Of a stretch of 64,000 bases of DNA, positions 21,970 to 34,600 are shown one piece after another; within the stretch, counting starts at the first letter, position 1; each line of letters starts with the position of its first letter. The notes beneath the pieces are model-generated. The model was not told the origin of the DNA. It searched no databases and was given only the letters and a program-made list of their open reading frames with translations. The position numbers and the translations under genes are program-made. Origin of the DNA: Bimuria novae-zelandiae CBS 107.79 (Eukaryota; Ascomycota; Dothideomycetes; Pleosporales; Didymosphaeriaceae); contig ML976766.1 of the NCBI GenBank assembly GCA_010015655.1, forward strand, positions 1 through 64,000. The letters are read 5' to 3'.

Positions 21970-24900
21970 CTCTACCTATAGTATTAATAAAATGGCACTA
22001 AAACACCTATTTATAGCGTTAGTCTTAGAAAAGGAGATGCTGGGCAGCGCGTACGACCTATCTAAGCCCTTTATCTACTAAGAACACGAAATCCAGAGCT
22101 ACGGCTCTATCACTAAGGAAAACTATAATTAAGACACTTCCCTAAAACTTACTCGTATCTAGTAAGGTATTAATAAGGACCTCTTGCAACCTCCCTAGCT
22201 ACTTACGTTTACTAGCAATAACCTGATTACTACAACGCTAGAGGTCGTAATTAAGCATTTTAGGCAGGAACCAGCAAAGATTACTATAGAGCTAGTTAGC
22301 TAGCTACTTCTTTATAGTGTGGAGCAACAATAACTATATATGTACCGCTAGATCGCTACTAATACCTTAGCTAAAGGCGAAGGGCTGCATGGAGCCCTTG
22401 TTTAAGCGTAGTAAAAGATAGACAAGTTAGAAGCCTAACTTGCTAAACAGGCTATAGTAGGCTCTACCCCTAATACACTAGTAACTTAATCTCGTATAAC
22501 TAAATTCTAAATCCTCCCTTAGACCCTAAGCTAAAGCGTTTTCTCCGCTAACGACCCGCTAAGCTCTAAGCCTAGTAAGCCTAATAACTTATGTTTTTCG
22601 CGCTTATTACTATTTAAGCCTATTACTTATCTATATATACGCTCTTTAGGCGCAAGCTAGCGCTTAATTAAGTTCCTAGACCCTCCGCTGCTCTTAGACG
22701 GCAAGACAACTACGACCTTTAAGCACTAGAGGGCCTATATAAAGAATAAACTTCGGTCCAATCGCGATTAGTTTATAGGAGAGACTTTAGAGGATACCCA
22801 AGAGCGTATCGCAGTATATATAACTACACGTACAGAGGATCCTGCCCGTGACTAACTTATAACTTTAATTAGAGCTCTACGAGACAATAGCGAACGTATT
22901 AATAGTAAATTTATAATAAATATAATAGAGCAAGCTTTTAGCAACCTACATAAGGAGAAGAAGGCCCGTTAGGCATTTATTTAACTACGCCTCTACTCTA
23001 TAGCTAAGTTTACTAGCTTCTAAGCAGACTTCTTCTGCCTTATAACGTAGCGTAAGCTACCTGCTAACTAATAGGTTAAAGAGTTCTACAAGAAGCTTAT
23101 AGATTAACTCTACATAGATATAGGCCGTGATGTTTGTCGCCTTAAGGATAATTACTCTAAGTTTGTTAACATCGCCCGCGACCTCGCACGAGAGGTAGTG
23201 ATTATAGACTCCTAGGTTATAGCGCGCGCCAAACGAGAATCTTGAAAGAAGGCTACTCCTACCTTAGCCACTAGATCTCGCGAGTACGCTTTAATACTAG
23301 CGTAGCCCCTTACTCGTATACAGCTAACGCGCGCCGCCACTATAGCTTTAGGTAGCTAGCTTACCTGCTACTATTATAAAAAGTTAAGATATATTACTTA
23401 AGACTGCCTAAATAGCCCTGTTAATTAGAAAGCGTTAGAGGCCAGCGATTTAGCACCGTAAGCTAATAAAGAAGTGTACTATAAGGCTAAGGACGGAGGC
23501 TTCCTCTCTTCTAACGAGAAATTAGGAAAAGTATTACTCTAGGGGAAGTCTCCTTCCTAGAGAATCCTATAGGAGCTACTAGCATACGAGATCTCTTATT
23601 TAGCGAAAGTGCTTTTACTCTGCCCTGCCGCATCTCAACAAACGGGCTAGCGATTAGATTAAAGGCTCTTATTAACATAAGCGTAGGTAGCTACGTCTTA
23701 GTCTATCTTAAACACCTCTGCATAATTAAGAAGGGACTTAAGGTATTTATTAAAAGCATAGAAGCTATTCCCCTAGCTAGATATAATAGTTAACTAAACG
23801 GGCAGGTAAATAAGCACTTCTAGGCTAACCTAGTGCTAGACGGCCACCGCCTTACTACTTACTTTATACCCTGCGACACTAGCCGCCACGACCTTATAGT
23901 TAGCTATAAGCTTCTTAAGGAAGCCAACGTTTAGATTAACTATAAATAGCAAATGCTTAAGTGGCTAGATATAACACAAATTAACTATAAATAAGACATT
24001 ATCATCCTAACGCGGGGCATAGCTACAGGAATTAATCCTAAGCATTAGGCAAATGCTAACTAACGTGATAAGCTTATAGACGTGGCTATTATATAGCATA
24101 TCTACCGCTTATCGCAGCAATCCCCTCAGCGTCGTACTTACTAGAAGAACCTAGCGAAGATAGAGGAGCAGCTCCGCTACTAAGCGCTACTATTACAAGA
24201 GTAATAGCCAACTCGCCCTAAACCTGTCTCCCGCGAGGACCTTGCTAAGGCAGGCCTTAAGATTAATATTATAAGAGCTATAGCATTTATAATTAATGCG
24301 CGTTAGAAAGAGACAGTTATTAGCTATATTAGTATTTACGAAGTAGAGAAGCTAATCCAAGACTATAAGGAGAAGCTAGGCTAGATAGACCCGCTAGACT
24401 TAGACAAAGAACTCCGCTAGCTTCTTATAAAGAAGTTACTGTTCCTAGGCTATGCGGGCGCTACCCTAGCTTACTTTTTAAAGAAGGACTCTAACGTACT
24501 ATCTCTACACCGTAATAGCGTTAATCACAACATTAAGCTAACCGCGGATAACATACTAATATTAAGCCTACTATATAGCATGTCTCTAGAGCAGTTATAG
24601 CTTGTTAAAGATTACCTAAATAACTACCTCTAACGCGGCGTTATTACTTATAGTAACGCGCCCTACGCCTTACTAGTACTATTCGCTAAGAAGCCTAGAG
24701 GGGGGTGGCGATTTTGTGTTAACTATCGTAAGCTTAACGCTATTATAAAAAAAGATGTCTATCCTATCCCACTTATCTAAGAGACCCTTGCGAGGCTCGC
24801 CTGTACTAAGATATTTACTAAGCTAGACGTACGGCAGGCCTTTTATCGCATTTAACTAGACAAGGAAGTAGAGAACCTAACCACGTTTTATACACGCTAT

Positions 24901-27645
24901 AGTAACTATAAGTATCGTATACTCCTATTTAGTTTCTGTAATAGACCTGCCACCTTCTAGCGATATATTAACAGGGTACTATATAGCCTACTTAACGACT
25001 TTTGTATAGCATATCTAGACGATATCCTTATCTACTTAGAGGATCCACTACACTATAAGGAGCATGTTACGCAGGTGCTCAAACGACTCCGCGACGCTGG
25101 TTTATAAGTAGACATTAAGAAGAGCAAGTTTACAGTGACTAGGATAAAGTTCCTTAGCCTTATTATTAGCACTTAAGGCATTTAGAAGGACCTAGAAAAG
25201 ATCGCTACTATGCAGGACTAGCCTATACCTATATTAGTTAAAAGCATATAGTTATTTTTAGGCTTTTATAACTTCTACTAAACCTTCCTTAAGGACTATA
25301 GACGCATTATTAGACTACTTATAAAGCTCCTTAAGAAGGGCGCCTAGCATGCCTTTAAAAAGCAAGAGCTTGTAGCCTTTTAGCAAGTTAAAGACCTTAT
25401 GCTATTAGATAACGTACTTACTTACTACTCTCCCTATCGCGTTACACGTATAGAAACAAACGCAAGCGATGGTGTTGTTACTAGCGTACTCTCTTAGCTA
25501 CAGGACAACGGACTCTGGCGACCTGTAGCCTTCTATTCCAAGACAATAAGCGACCCGCAGATAAACTACGATATACACGACAAAGAAATACTAGCCGTGA
25601 TCTATAGCCTTAAAGAATAGAGATCTTAGCTTATTAGTCTATAGACGACTAAGCCCTTTAGCGTTATTACTAACTATTAAGCGCTAGAGTACTTCTCTAC
25701 TAAGCGTAAGCTTACTCCTCGATAGATGCGCTAGGCTATAATAGTGGCTAATTTTAACCTAAAGCTTACCTACTAACTAGGCACTACTAACGTAGTAGCT
25801 AACGCGCTATTACGCAAGTAGGAGGAACTATAGACTTAGAAGGAGAAGGATAAGGTAGCTCGTATAAGGGTCTTCTTACAGGCTAAGTAGCTAGACGTTA
25901 ATATAGTGCAAGAAGCTACAACCTAACTTGCTAACCTAGCTACTTAAGGATTACAGGGCTAAGAGCTTAAGATCGCTATAACAGACACCTTTCTAGCCTC
26001 TTCCTCTATAGAGGATCCTCATGCCCTCGTCGATTAGGTAATTAAGGTAAACCAGAATTACGATAGCCTATAAAAGCTGCGGGAAAAAGCTCTATCTAAT
26101 AATTAAGGACCGTAAAAGCTAAATAATTAAGATCTACTCTTGTATAAAGATTAGCTAGTTGTCCTAGCAGTTAACTTCCTACGCACCTACTTAATTTAAG
26201 CCGCCTATACTATATAGCTTACTACTTACCTAGGAAAAAGGAAGACAGCGAAGCTACTTAGAGATTAGTACTATTGGCTAAATCTAGCGAAGGATGTGGA
26301 CACCTATATCGCCGCCTATAAGGCTTATTAATAGAGTTATACGCCCTGCGACTACACCCTAGGACTACTTAAGCTACTGCTAATACTAGAGCGAGCATGG
26401 CAGGACGTTTTAATAGACTTTAAGTTATTCCCACCTGACAAGAAAGGGTACGATAACGCCTTTATTATAGTTAACTGCCTAAGTAAGCGCTGCTTTTCAC
26501 TGCCCTGCCATAAGACAACCACGGCGGAACAGGCTGTAGATATATACTATTGCTACATTTGGCGCGTGTACGGCCCACCCAAGTCTATCGTTTCTAATCG
26601 AGGCCCGCAGTTTATCTCAGCATTTATAAACAAGCTATGCTAACTTATAGGCGTTAAGCAAAAGCTCTTAATAGCTTATTATTCTTAGACTAATAGCAAC
26701 ATAGAAATTATAAACTAGTACCTTAACCAGCGCCTTCGCCTATTTATTAACTACTACTAGGATAACTGGTCTGACCTACTGCCCTGCATGGACTGGGCCC
26801 AGGCTATACTGCCTCATGAGACTACAGGCCTCTCGCCGTACGAGATCGAGTTCAGACATTAGCCTATACACTACTGGGACTAGGAAGAGCGGACAAAGAC
26901 CTCGCCTATAGCCCGTGAGTAGATGTCCCGAGAGGAAGCGTAGAACTACGCAAAGGTTTAATACAACGCTGTAAAGCAGGCTATAGAGATAGCTTAGAGA
27001 GGGATTATTTATGCCTAGGAGTAATAAGCACGTTAAGTAAATAAGAAGCAACGTAAGCTAGATTTTAAAGTAGGCGATTAAGTCTATATTACGCCGAGAG
27101 GCTTTATAACTAACTGGCCTAGTTAAAAGCTCGACTAGCAGATGTACGGGCCCTACCTAATTATTACTATAAAAGGATACTCCTACTAAGTTAAGCTTCC
27201 GCCATATATACATATGCATAATGTTTTCTATACAGACTGCCTACGGAAAGCCGCTATAGATACACTACTAGGTTAGATAGAGCTAAAAGAGGAGCTAATA
27301 GAGGTTAACGGCAACCTAGAATAGTAAGTAGAGGAGATCCTTAATAGCCGCATCTACTAAGGACGTCTGTAATACAAAGTCTCCTAGACTACCTATAATC
27401 CTAACCCTACCTGGTACAACGCCCGAGGCTTTGTTAGGGCACTATATAAGGTAAAGGAGTATTATAACGCATACCTAGATAAAGCGAGGCTACTATTATA
27501 ACTGGATATCTAGCTGCAAGCGTATAAGGCCAGCACCTATTTAGAGATAATAGAGGAAGATAATAAAGCTACGGTTATACTAGCACAAGGTAAGACACGA
27601 AGGAGGTAACACGACGGACTTAGAGGACTACGCCTACCTTAGAGG
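21970..27645 (+). pseudogene. Gypsy-1 gag-pol
   Basis: Gag lies at about 21990-23450 and a protease-like region near 23600-24000. RT is at about 24640-25150, with [31 protein letters not shown] and the active site FCIAYLDDILIYLEDP. RNase H is at about 25440-25700 (ETNASDG, then WRPVAFYSKTISDPQINYD and KEILAVIYSLKE). Integrase is at about 26400-26900, with DNAFIIVNCLSKRCFSLPCH, VYGPPKSIVSNRGPQFIS (DRG has become NRG) and LPCMDWAQAILPHETTGLSP. A C-terminal piece near 27060-27500 includes KARTY-like text. TAG/TAA codons break every domain. Confidence 0.88.
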
Positions 27646-27652
27646 GGGGTGA

Positions 27653-27921
27653 TGTAATAGCCTAGCATGCTGGCAGGACACATGACCTTGCGTAAGAGGC
27701 GCGACTGCCTCACGCCTAGGTATAGCTACCTTACGCCTGGGCGCAGCTGCCCACGCACCCAGTGTAGTTATCTTAGATAGATAGATATTCCGTGCCGAGC
27801 GGTAGCGCATAAAAGCGCCGCAGGCCTGTGTACCTACAGTCTCCTCATCTTAGTGTAGCTGAAATAGAGCCAACCTACCTTATCTACTCTCTTAATGCAG
27901 GAGCCCGTGCCCGTCCTCACA
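27653..27921 (+). repeat. Gypsy-1 3' LTR
   Basis: 269 bp, TGTAATAGCC to GTCCTCACA, following the purine tract at 27640-27652. It lacks the MITE seen in the 5' copy and so shows the empty site (CACGCACC-CA-GTGTAG). Confidence 0.92.
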
Positions 27922-27926
27922 GCTAC
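27922..27926. repeat. Gypsy-1 target-site duplication, right copy (GCTAC)
   Basis: Second copy of the 5-bp duplication at 20986-20990. Confidence 0.88.
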
Positions 27927-28950
27927 TAACTACTATTAGCTTATTATCTATATTTATAGACCGCTTGGATTTGGTGCGTACACTATTATTTTGTTATTTT
28001 ATAGCCTAAGGTCTTCCCCGGTTTAATAATGCTACTTTGTCCACAAGAGAGGCGTCCCTGTCTGTGGTCTAAGTGGGTTTACTACTATTAGCGAGAGATG
28101 AACCTGCAGCAGTAAAGGCGCCCCTTTATTTACCCTTAACCAGGTGCTAGAGATTTATATGGTCTTAGAAGAGTTTTATTATATATTTACGAGTGATCGC
28201 TGGGTCCTGTTTTCCTTATTAACTAAAGGTTGTCACCTATTATAACGTGATATAGTTAACGGCTCTTATAAAGTCTGCTTTAACAAAGGCTAATGTTGCT
28301 AGCTCTAAAATATTTACTAATTCTGCTTTAGTCGCTGCTTAATCGTATTCGGCGAGCCACGTAGCCCATTAGGTCGAGCTCCTTATTAGTTTAAGAGCAT
28401 TTAGATATCGCGCTCGGGCGCGTTCGTATTCGTCTTCGAGATCTACGCCAACGGTAAGCGTTAGATTATTAATCCATTTCTTAATTAATTCGTTAGGTAG
28501 ACAACATGTCTTCTGTAGATAAGCTAAGATAGTTAATTATATAAAGGTAACAATCTTGTCGAGATCTGCCTTCTTATCTCGGTATAATTAATTAAGCAGC
28601 TTGTATACTTCTAGCTATAATTTATAGTAGTCGCTGTCTTCTTTAAACGACTTTCCTCCTGCTATTAATAGTTATAAGGGCAGTGTTGGTTCCTTATTTA
28701 GGTGCGCTACCATAAAGGTAGTGCTTAGTTAATATTTTTTAATTATTAGTGCTGTAGGCAGCACAGGTTATAGAATTAGTTTAACTATTAATGCTAGATT
28801 AATAATTCTCCAAACATTAAGAATATAACACCTTAATTTTAGTTATTGCAGCTAGGGCGTATAGTTAGTGTAGTTGGTCAGGATCACTGTAGGATCTCTA
28901 AGGGTTGATAGGGCCATTGCGATTAGCTTAAGGTAGTGTTAGTTAAGGTA
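27927..28950 (-). pseudogene. Copia-C gag, N-terminal part
   Basis: This is the piece of Copia-C gag between Gypsy-1 and the 5' LTR, read on the - strand toward lower coordinates. It shows stop-ridden Gag-like sequence with no intact frame. Its identity rests on its position between the 5' LTR and the zinc-knuckle end at about 20950. Confidence 0.65.
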
Positions 28951-28964
28951 GTAAGACTCTTAAT

Positions 28965-29251
28965 TGTTAGATTTAATAGTGTTCTGTCACTTTAAGATAA
29001 TGCGATAATAAGAGTTGATAGATGTGATAATTAATTATGGAAACCGTGGATGTGCGCAAGGTGTCTATCTAGCGATGTTTCACGCTTGCACTATATAGGA
29101 TAGTGCAGGGGCAATAGTGCGCCAGCCTCCCTTCTTCATCCTATCGCACTCTGGGCGATAGTTTAGGTGAGGAGACAGTAGATGGGTCGCACTCATACTG
29201 TAGGCAATAGTATAACTTACTGTAATTCACAGTAGGTTGTCTAATCTGACA
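28965..29251 (-). repeat. Copia-C 5' LTR (right)
   Basis: 287-bp partner of the LTR at 16844-17130. The duplication GAAGT follows at 29252-29256. Confidence 0.93.
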
Positions 29252-29256
29252 GAAGT
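29252..29256. repeat. Copia-C target-site duplication, right copy (GAAGT)
   Basis: Second copy of GAAGT; with 16839-16843 it fixes the insertion. Confidence 0.88.
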
Positions 29257-29500
29257 ACATCGCGGGGTATGGAAGCTAGTCCCATATGGGGCTCGCTCCA
29301 CACATGTAGTGTTTCGCAACACGACAGAGGTCTCGACGACCATTGACGGGATGCTCGCTCCTCCACACACGCATTCCTTGTGACACGCCTGAGGCCTTTG
29401 AGATTGTTAATCCGACACTTATATTATTATTTATATAGTGCGTAGGTTTCTCTAATCCTATTAGACTTATATACTCCCTAATTCCCATGTTGTGGGTAAT
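29257..29500. other. Unassigned sequence after Copia-C
   Basis: Moderate G+C, no clear domain. A 70-codon open frame on the - strand (29488-29276) matches nothing I recognise. It may be the right half of an old repeat whose left half is at 16744-16838. Confidence 0.35.
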
Positions 29501-29912
29501 TTAGAGTAAGGCATTTATTCTAGGCTAATACGTTATATCCTAAGTAGCTATCTAAGGAGGCTGCTTCCTCCTATAGGCTTAGATACGCGAAATACTATAG
29601 GTTATATTTATTTTATTTAATTATTAAGTAATTTATATTTCTTCCTAGTTAAATATTTCCTATTATTATACTAGTGTCGCGGGGGTCTATACCCTAAGGG
29701 AACTAGCCTATTTTATACTTTTATTATTTATGTAGCTCGCAGGTAATATTAAAATATTAGTACTAGTTATTTTATTTATAGTACTTAGCCTAATAGGCTA
29801 AAAAGTGCTTATAGTAGTTATTAGGTATACTATACTAAATTTTCTTTAGTCTATAGTGCTCCGAGCCTCCTAGAAAATAAAAGGCCTTAACTCTAGCCTT
29901 AGAGTGCTATTG

Positions 29913-31330
29913 TCATCCTTTGCGCGTGCATTGCCACCACCTGGCATGTGCATGTTGTTCCTGTATCGTGACCTGATATAGGAAATGCCTCGGGGGCCCT
30001 TGTAGCTTCTCGGCAAGCCAATAGGCGTCCCATGCGTGTGGTCCTTGGACGATCACCTTTGTCTCGCACTGAGACGAATGGTGTAGTGTACTACTGCACA
30101 TCCAGCAGGTGTCGTCTGCCAATTATTAGAAGATCTAGTATTCCTGGAGGGTTTTTCGTCCCTCTCCCTATTCTCTTACTGGTTCTGGGATTTCTTGCGT
30201 GAGATCCACTTCGTCGGCCTCTGCCGGCGTAAGTGTGGTTATGGCCACCTGTAGGAGGTTAGTCGTATTGACCTTGGTCTCCTGACCTTCGCAATCCTTA
30301 GCGAAGTGACCCTGTTTGCCGCATCGGAGGCAGGCTTTGTCCTTAAACCTCCGTTCTCGCTCTTCCTGCGAGATGCCGTTTCTACTCTGGTAGCCCTTCT
30401 TAGGTTTGTACAGCTGCTTTCCCCTGCCGTTTTTCTTTTTGTACCATCGGGCTTCGTCGGTCATGATGACGTCTCCGTCCCTATCTCTTCCTGAGGGTCG
30501 GGTACTAGTTTCTTTCCTGGAGAGCAATTAGGTACCGTGTTACTTTTCTAGCTTTCGCTCGTACAGGCGATTATCTACTTTAATAGTATTATTAATAAGC
30601 TTTTTTAGATCGTTTACTTTTCCTTAGTAGACTAGCTTATCCTTAACTAATTCCTTTAGTTTATTATAGTAGGCGATTATAAGTAGGGCTTCCCCTTATC
30701 TATTAAGCTCCGCTACTATCTACTTAAATTCTAAAATATAAAGTACCGCTAATTTTTCTTAGCGTAAGTATTAGAGGCGTATTTTAGCTTAATAGCCTTT
30801 ATTAATTATACTAAATATCCCTTTTATAGCCTTATAAAAGGACTCTTAGTTTTTAAAAGCATCATTAGTAGCGTCTAAGTTATAATCCTTTAGTTTACTA
30901 TTCTTAAAAAAGTTATTAATTATTAGTCTAGCTTACGTGGCTGCCTTATCCTGCATATTTATATAAGTAATTAAGATTTTATCTTATTCTATATTAAACC
31001 TTCTTAGGTTATAATAGATAAATAGTTTTATCTACGTTAGGAACGTTCCTAGGTGTCCCTTTTTAGAATAAGGTTTAAGCTTTAAAGCTTTTAGTTAGTG
31101 TTTTATATTTTCTTATTTACCTATTTTCTTATTTATCTAGTTAATAATTTCCTGTAGCTAGACTATTTAAGCTACTTATTTAATAATTATTTCTCTTAGG
31201 GTCTTTTTCTTAGGTGCTAAAGCTATAGTAATTAAACTAGGTCCTGCTATTATACTATAGGGTAGTTAAAGTGTTATAAGGCTCTTACACCTTGTTCTAA
31301 TCTAGGTTAAGGTAGTAAGGTATTATAGTA
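29913..31330 (-). pseudogene. Gypsy-2 gag with CCHC knuckle
   Basis: The main open piece (119 codons, 30527-30168) contains KACLRCGKQGHFAKDCEG, a perfect CX2CX4HX4C retroviral-type zinc knuckle, preceded by a basic linker (YKKKNGRGKQLYKPKKGYQS). Upstream on the - strand is a Gag body broken by stops (for example GTPRNVPNVDKTIYLL near 31050). A second open piece of 69 codons (30122-29913; MADDTCWMCSSTLHHSSQCE) follows. This stretch is richer in G+C than its surroundings and less damaged by RIP. Confidence 0.7.
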
Positions 31331-31369
31331 CTTTATAAATTATTTAGTAGTATAAGTTAATGCGACACT

Positions 31370-31696
31370 TAGCGCGAGGCTAAATAATTTAATTTTATTA
31401 TAAATAAGATAACTATTAGTCTATATAGGAGAACGTACTCGCATAAAAGATATATAAGTTAACTATAAAGAGCGTATAAAGGAAACTTATCCTATATATA
31501 TACTTGCTTACTTAGTTGCTTAGTACTACTAATTAACTAACCAGTCACGTGCCTTGCTTAGTTACTTAGTACTACTAATTAACTAAGTAGTCACGTAACC
31601 TTAAGATTAGCTCCTTAACGTGCTTGTAACCCGTCCCTTGGCCGTCTTTTCCTTATAAGCGCCTATCCTTCGTCATCTTGCTTCTGGTTCGTAACA
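31370..31696 (-). repeat. Gypsy-2 5' LTR (inner end estimated)
   Basis: On the - strand it starts TGTTACGAACCAGAAGC, typical of Gypsy LTRs, and carries the 46-bp tandem repeat and a TATA-like stretch before the presumed transcription start. The inner end is estimated because no second LTR is present. Confidence 0.5.
31511..31600. repeat. 46-bp tandem repeat, two copies
   Basis: Two near-identical 46-bp units (starting 31511 and 31557; core TTAGTACTACTAATTAACTA) lie in the putative U3 part of the Gypsy-2 LTR. Repeats at this place often act as enhancers, but here that is only inference. Confidence 0.8.
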
Positions 31697-34600
31697 CCTG
31701 CTATACTAAAAGGCTTTTAGTATAAGACATATATTATCTTAAAATTAAAGTACTACTAACTAGTCTACGACGCGGCAGCTCGCGCACAACCTACAAAGCC
31801 TTTAGAAGTTATCTATACTAATCTCTTAGGTAAGTTCTCTTAAAAGAGTCTTAGCAGCGCGCGCTACTACATCTCCTTCGTGGATAACTATACCCGCCAT
31901 GCCTAGGTCTGTTTCCTTGCGAGGAAGGCCGACGCCGCATAGGCAGTTATAAACTTTATCTAATATACCCGTAACTAATATAGTACTATAGTTTACTACT
32001 TTAAGTTAAATAACGGCGGTAAGTACATGTTGTCTACTCTTTAAAAGTACTTCGAAGAGAATAGTATAGAACACTATACTATTTTACTATATACACACGA
32101 GCTTAATAGTGTAGCTAAATACTTTAATTAGACTATTACGCAAATAGCTTGCTCTATATTAAATACTAATATATACCTATTTTTATAGGCTAAAGCTATT
32201 ACTATAGCCTACTTCCTAACTAACGTTACGCTGCACGCAGCACTATTAGATAAGCTAAATTAAATACTTTATAAGTAGTTATTTAACTATAAACCTTTAG
32301 TTAAGTACCTATAACCTTTTAGTATTAAAGCTTATGTTTATATATTTAGGAAAGCTAAAAAACCTAGTACTAAGCTTCTTAATTACGTAAAAGTAGGTAT
32401 CTTTAATAGTTATAGCTAAAATATAAAAACTGCCTGTATCTACGTACCTAACTAATATATTATAATTAAATTACGCGACGTCTAATATTAAACCTTTATT
32501 AAATAAAAGGCACTATTATACTTTATACTAATAATTAATAATAAAAAATATTTTTTAGCTTTTACGCTAACGCTTATCCTAACTAGTAAATATAATAATT
32601 ACTAACTTAAGTATAACTTAGTAAGCGTGGAGGACTAAATTTTATTTATAACACCCTATTAATAAATAGCGTTTAACATAGCACTACCTCCGCCGCCTAG
32701 GACTAGGTTAACGGCACTAGTTTAATCCGCTACTATACACTCGCGTAGTAGAGGCTCTGTCCTCTCTTAAATACGTAATAACACACTCGCGCCTAATATC
32801 TCTACTATAATTACTTACTTTAGGTAAACTATTAAACCTTTACTTAAAGTTTAAGAAGCTTAAAATAATAGCACACTAATTACTAATTTCTTAGTATTAA
32901 CTTTACTTACCTTACTAAATAACTTATTAGCGGGATATATAATAGCTTATACTATTTTTACTACTAGTAATAATATCTCTTATACTTATAAAGAAGCTAT
33001 AACTAACGCTAATACTTTACTATAGCGTCTACCTATTAAATACGAAGTCTAAGCTTATAAGATTAATAGTACGTATATAATTATAAATATATTAGAGCTA
33101 TCGCCAGGCGCTATATTAGTTAGTATTTATTAAGTATTTAATATTAAAAAAGATAAATATAATAAGATAATAAAGCGTAAGGCGTAACTTATTACTTAAG
33201 GATTCTTTTAGCGCCCTAGCATTAATTATTAAAATATATACTTACTAGTTATGCGCTATAATAGCCTGCGCCTTATTATATAGCTAGTACTATATATAGG
33301 CTAGACGCTATAGTAAATAGACTTTAATACTATATACCTTAATAGCCTACTAAAGTAGCCTATATATGCGCGCTGCCTACTAGATATTAACTACTTTAGT
33401 AGCTCTATCCTAAAGCTCCTAAAAGCCCTTTATAGCCTTAAGCAGTCTAGCCGCAAATAGTATAATATTTTATAAGTATAGTTTTATTAGTAGGGATTTA
33501 TATTAGCGGTCATTAACTCTTATATCTTTTTTAAAAAGTTTAAAAATATTATAATTAGCGTCTATGTTAATAACGTACTAATAGCTAGAATAGATAAAGT
33601 AATTACTATCTTTATAATAGCTACCGCCGCTTGCTTTTGCATAAAGGACCTTAGCTAACCTAGGATCCTCCTCGGTCTCGAGTTCGACTACAGCGACTAT
33701 AATAGTGACATCTGCCATGTCTACCTCTACTAGCAGACCTACGCACGTTCTATACTCTAGCGCTATAGTATAGATAAGTGTAATAGTTATAAGATTCTAC
33801 TTAACCCTAATAGCTTCTAATATTAGACGCCGTCCAACGAGCTAGTTAATAAAGATTACTAAAGGCTATTTTAGTCTATTATTAGTTTTATTAACTTTTT
33901 AGCTATTATCTTTTAATTTAACTTTTTATATACGATTAGTATGCTAGGCTCTTATAATACTAATCTATCTAAATAGTATTTTTAACTTATATACTAGGTG
34001 CTTTATTATATATAAGATATAGTTAATAGCTACGTTATTAAGATAGCCCCTCTACTAAAAGGACTTTTAGCAAGCATAAATAATATAGTTATTATATATA
34101 TAAATATATCCTTTAGTTTAGACCCTAATAACGTAAAATTATTTTCTAGCTATATAATAAAGATTAATAGCTTTACCGTTGCCTAGTTATCTAAGTAGCC
34201 AGGCTATATAGCTAAGTCTATAATAGAAGCTAAATATATAGCTGCATCTTACGCTGCCGCCTACCTTATCTAGTCTTATTTTACTATTAGTAAACTAACT
34301 AGCACGTTAACTACTATTAGTTAATTTACTATTAACTAAGAATTATAGCACTTTAAGTTACTAGTTAATAATTAAGCTACCTTATTACTTATTTAAGATC
34401 TTAAAGTTAGTGCCTAGTTAAAGCACATCGCTATATATTACTACTTTATTTATAAAAAGTACTTAAATAGTATTTATAAAATTAAGTATATTACTTTTAA
34501 GGATAACTTTACTAATATCTATACTAAGGCGCTACTGTTACTACTTTTAATAAATTTAAAGGACTATATTATAAAGACTAGCTAATTATTATTTAATTAG

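Larger units (their letters stand above)
20991..27921 (+). mobile_element. Gypsy-1: Ty3/Gypsy LTR retrotransposon inserted in Copia-C
   Basis: The element is bounded by LTRs starting TGTGACGG (left) and TGTAATAG (right) and by a GCTAC duplication. Without the MITE in its left LTR it is about 6.64 kb. The + strand order is Gag, protease, RT, RNase H, integrase and a possible chromodomain-like end, then a purine tract (AGAGGGGGGTGA). RNase H directly behind RT and before integrase marks it as Ty3/Gypsy rather than Copia. It is heavily RIP-mutated. Confidence 0.93.
16844..29251 (-). mobile_element. Copia-C: Ty1/Copia element on the - strand, host of Gypsy-1
   Basis: Two 287-bp LTRs (16844-17130 and 28965-29251) and the GAAGT duplication define the element exactly. 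The - strand reads 5' LTR (right), gag, pol, purine tract (AAGGGGGTG next to 17130) and 3' LTR (left). Gypsy-1 with its duplicated 5 bp sits inside gag. Without it the element is about 5.47 kb. By my count the LTRs differ at about ten positions, all transitions. The coding region is disabled by TAA/TAG codons. Confidence 0.93.
29500..31696 (-). mobile_element. Gypsy-2: - strand Gypsy fragment (5' LTR and gag)
   Basis: On the - strand an LTR-like sequence begins TGTTACGAACC at 31696, has a TATATATATA promoter-like stretch near 31490-31500, and is followed by a stop-ridden Gag and a well-kept CCHC zinc-knuckle segment (30527-30168). Pol is missing, so the element is truncated at its 3' side somewhere near 29.5-29.9 kb. 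The right edge abuts Copia-D. Confidence 0.65.
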
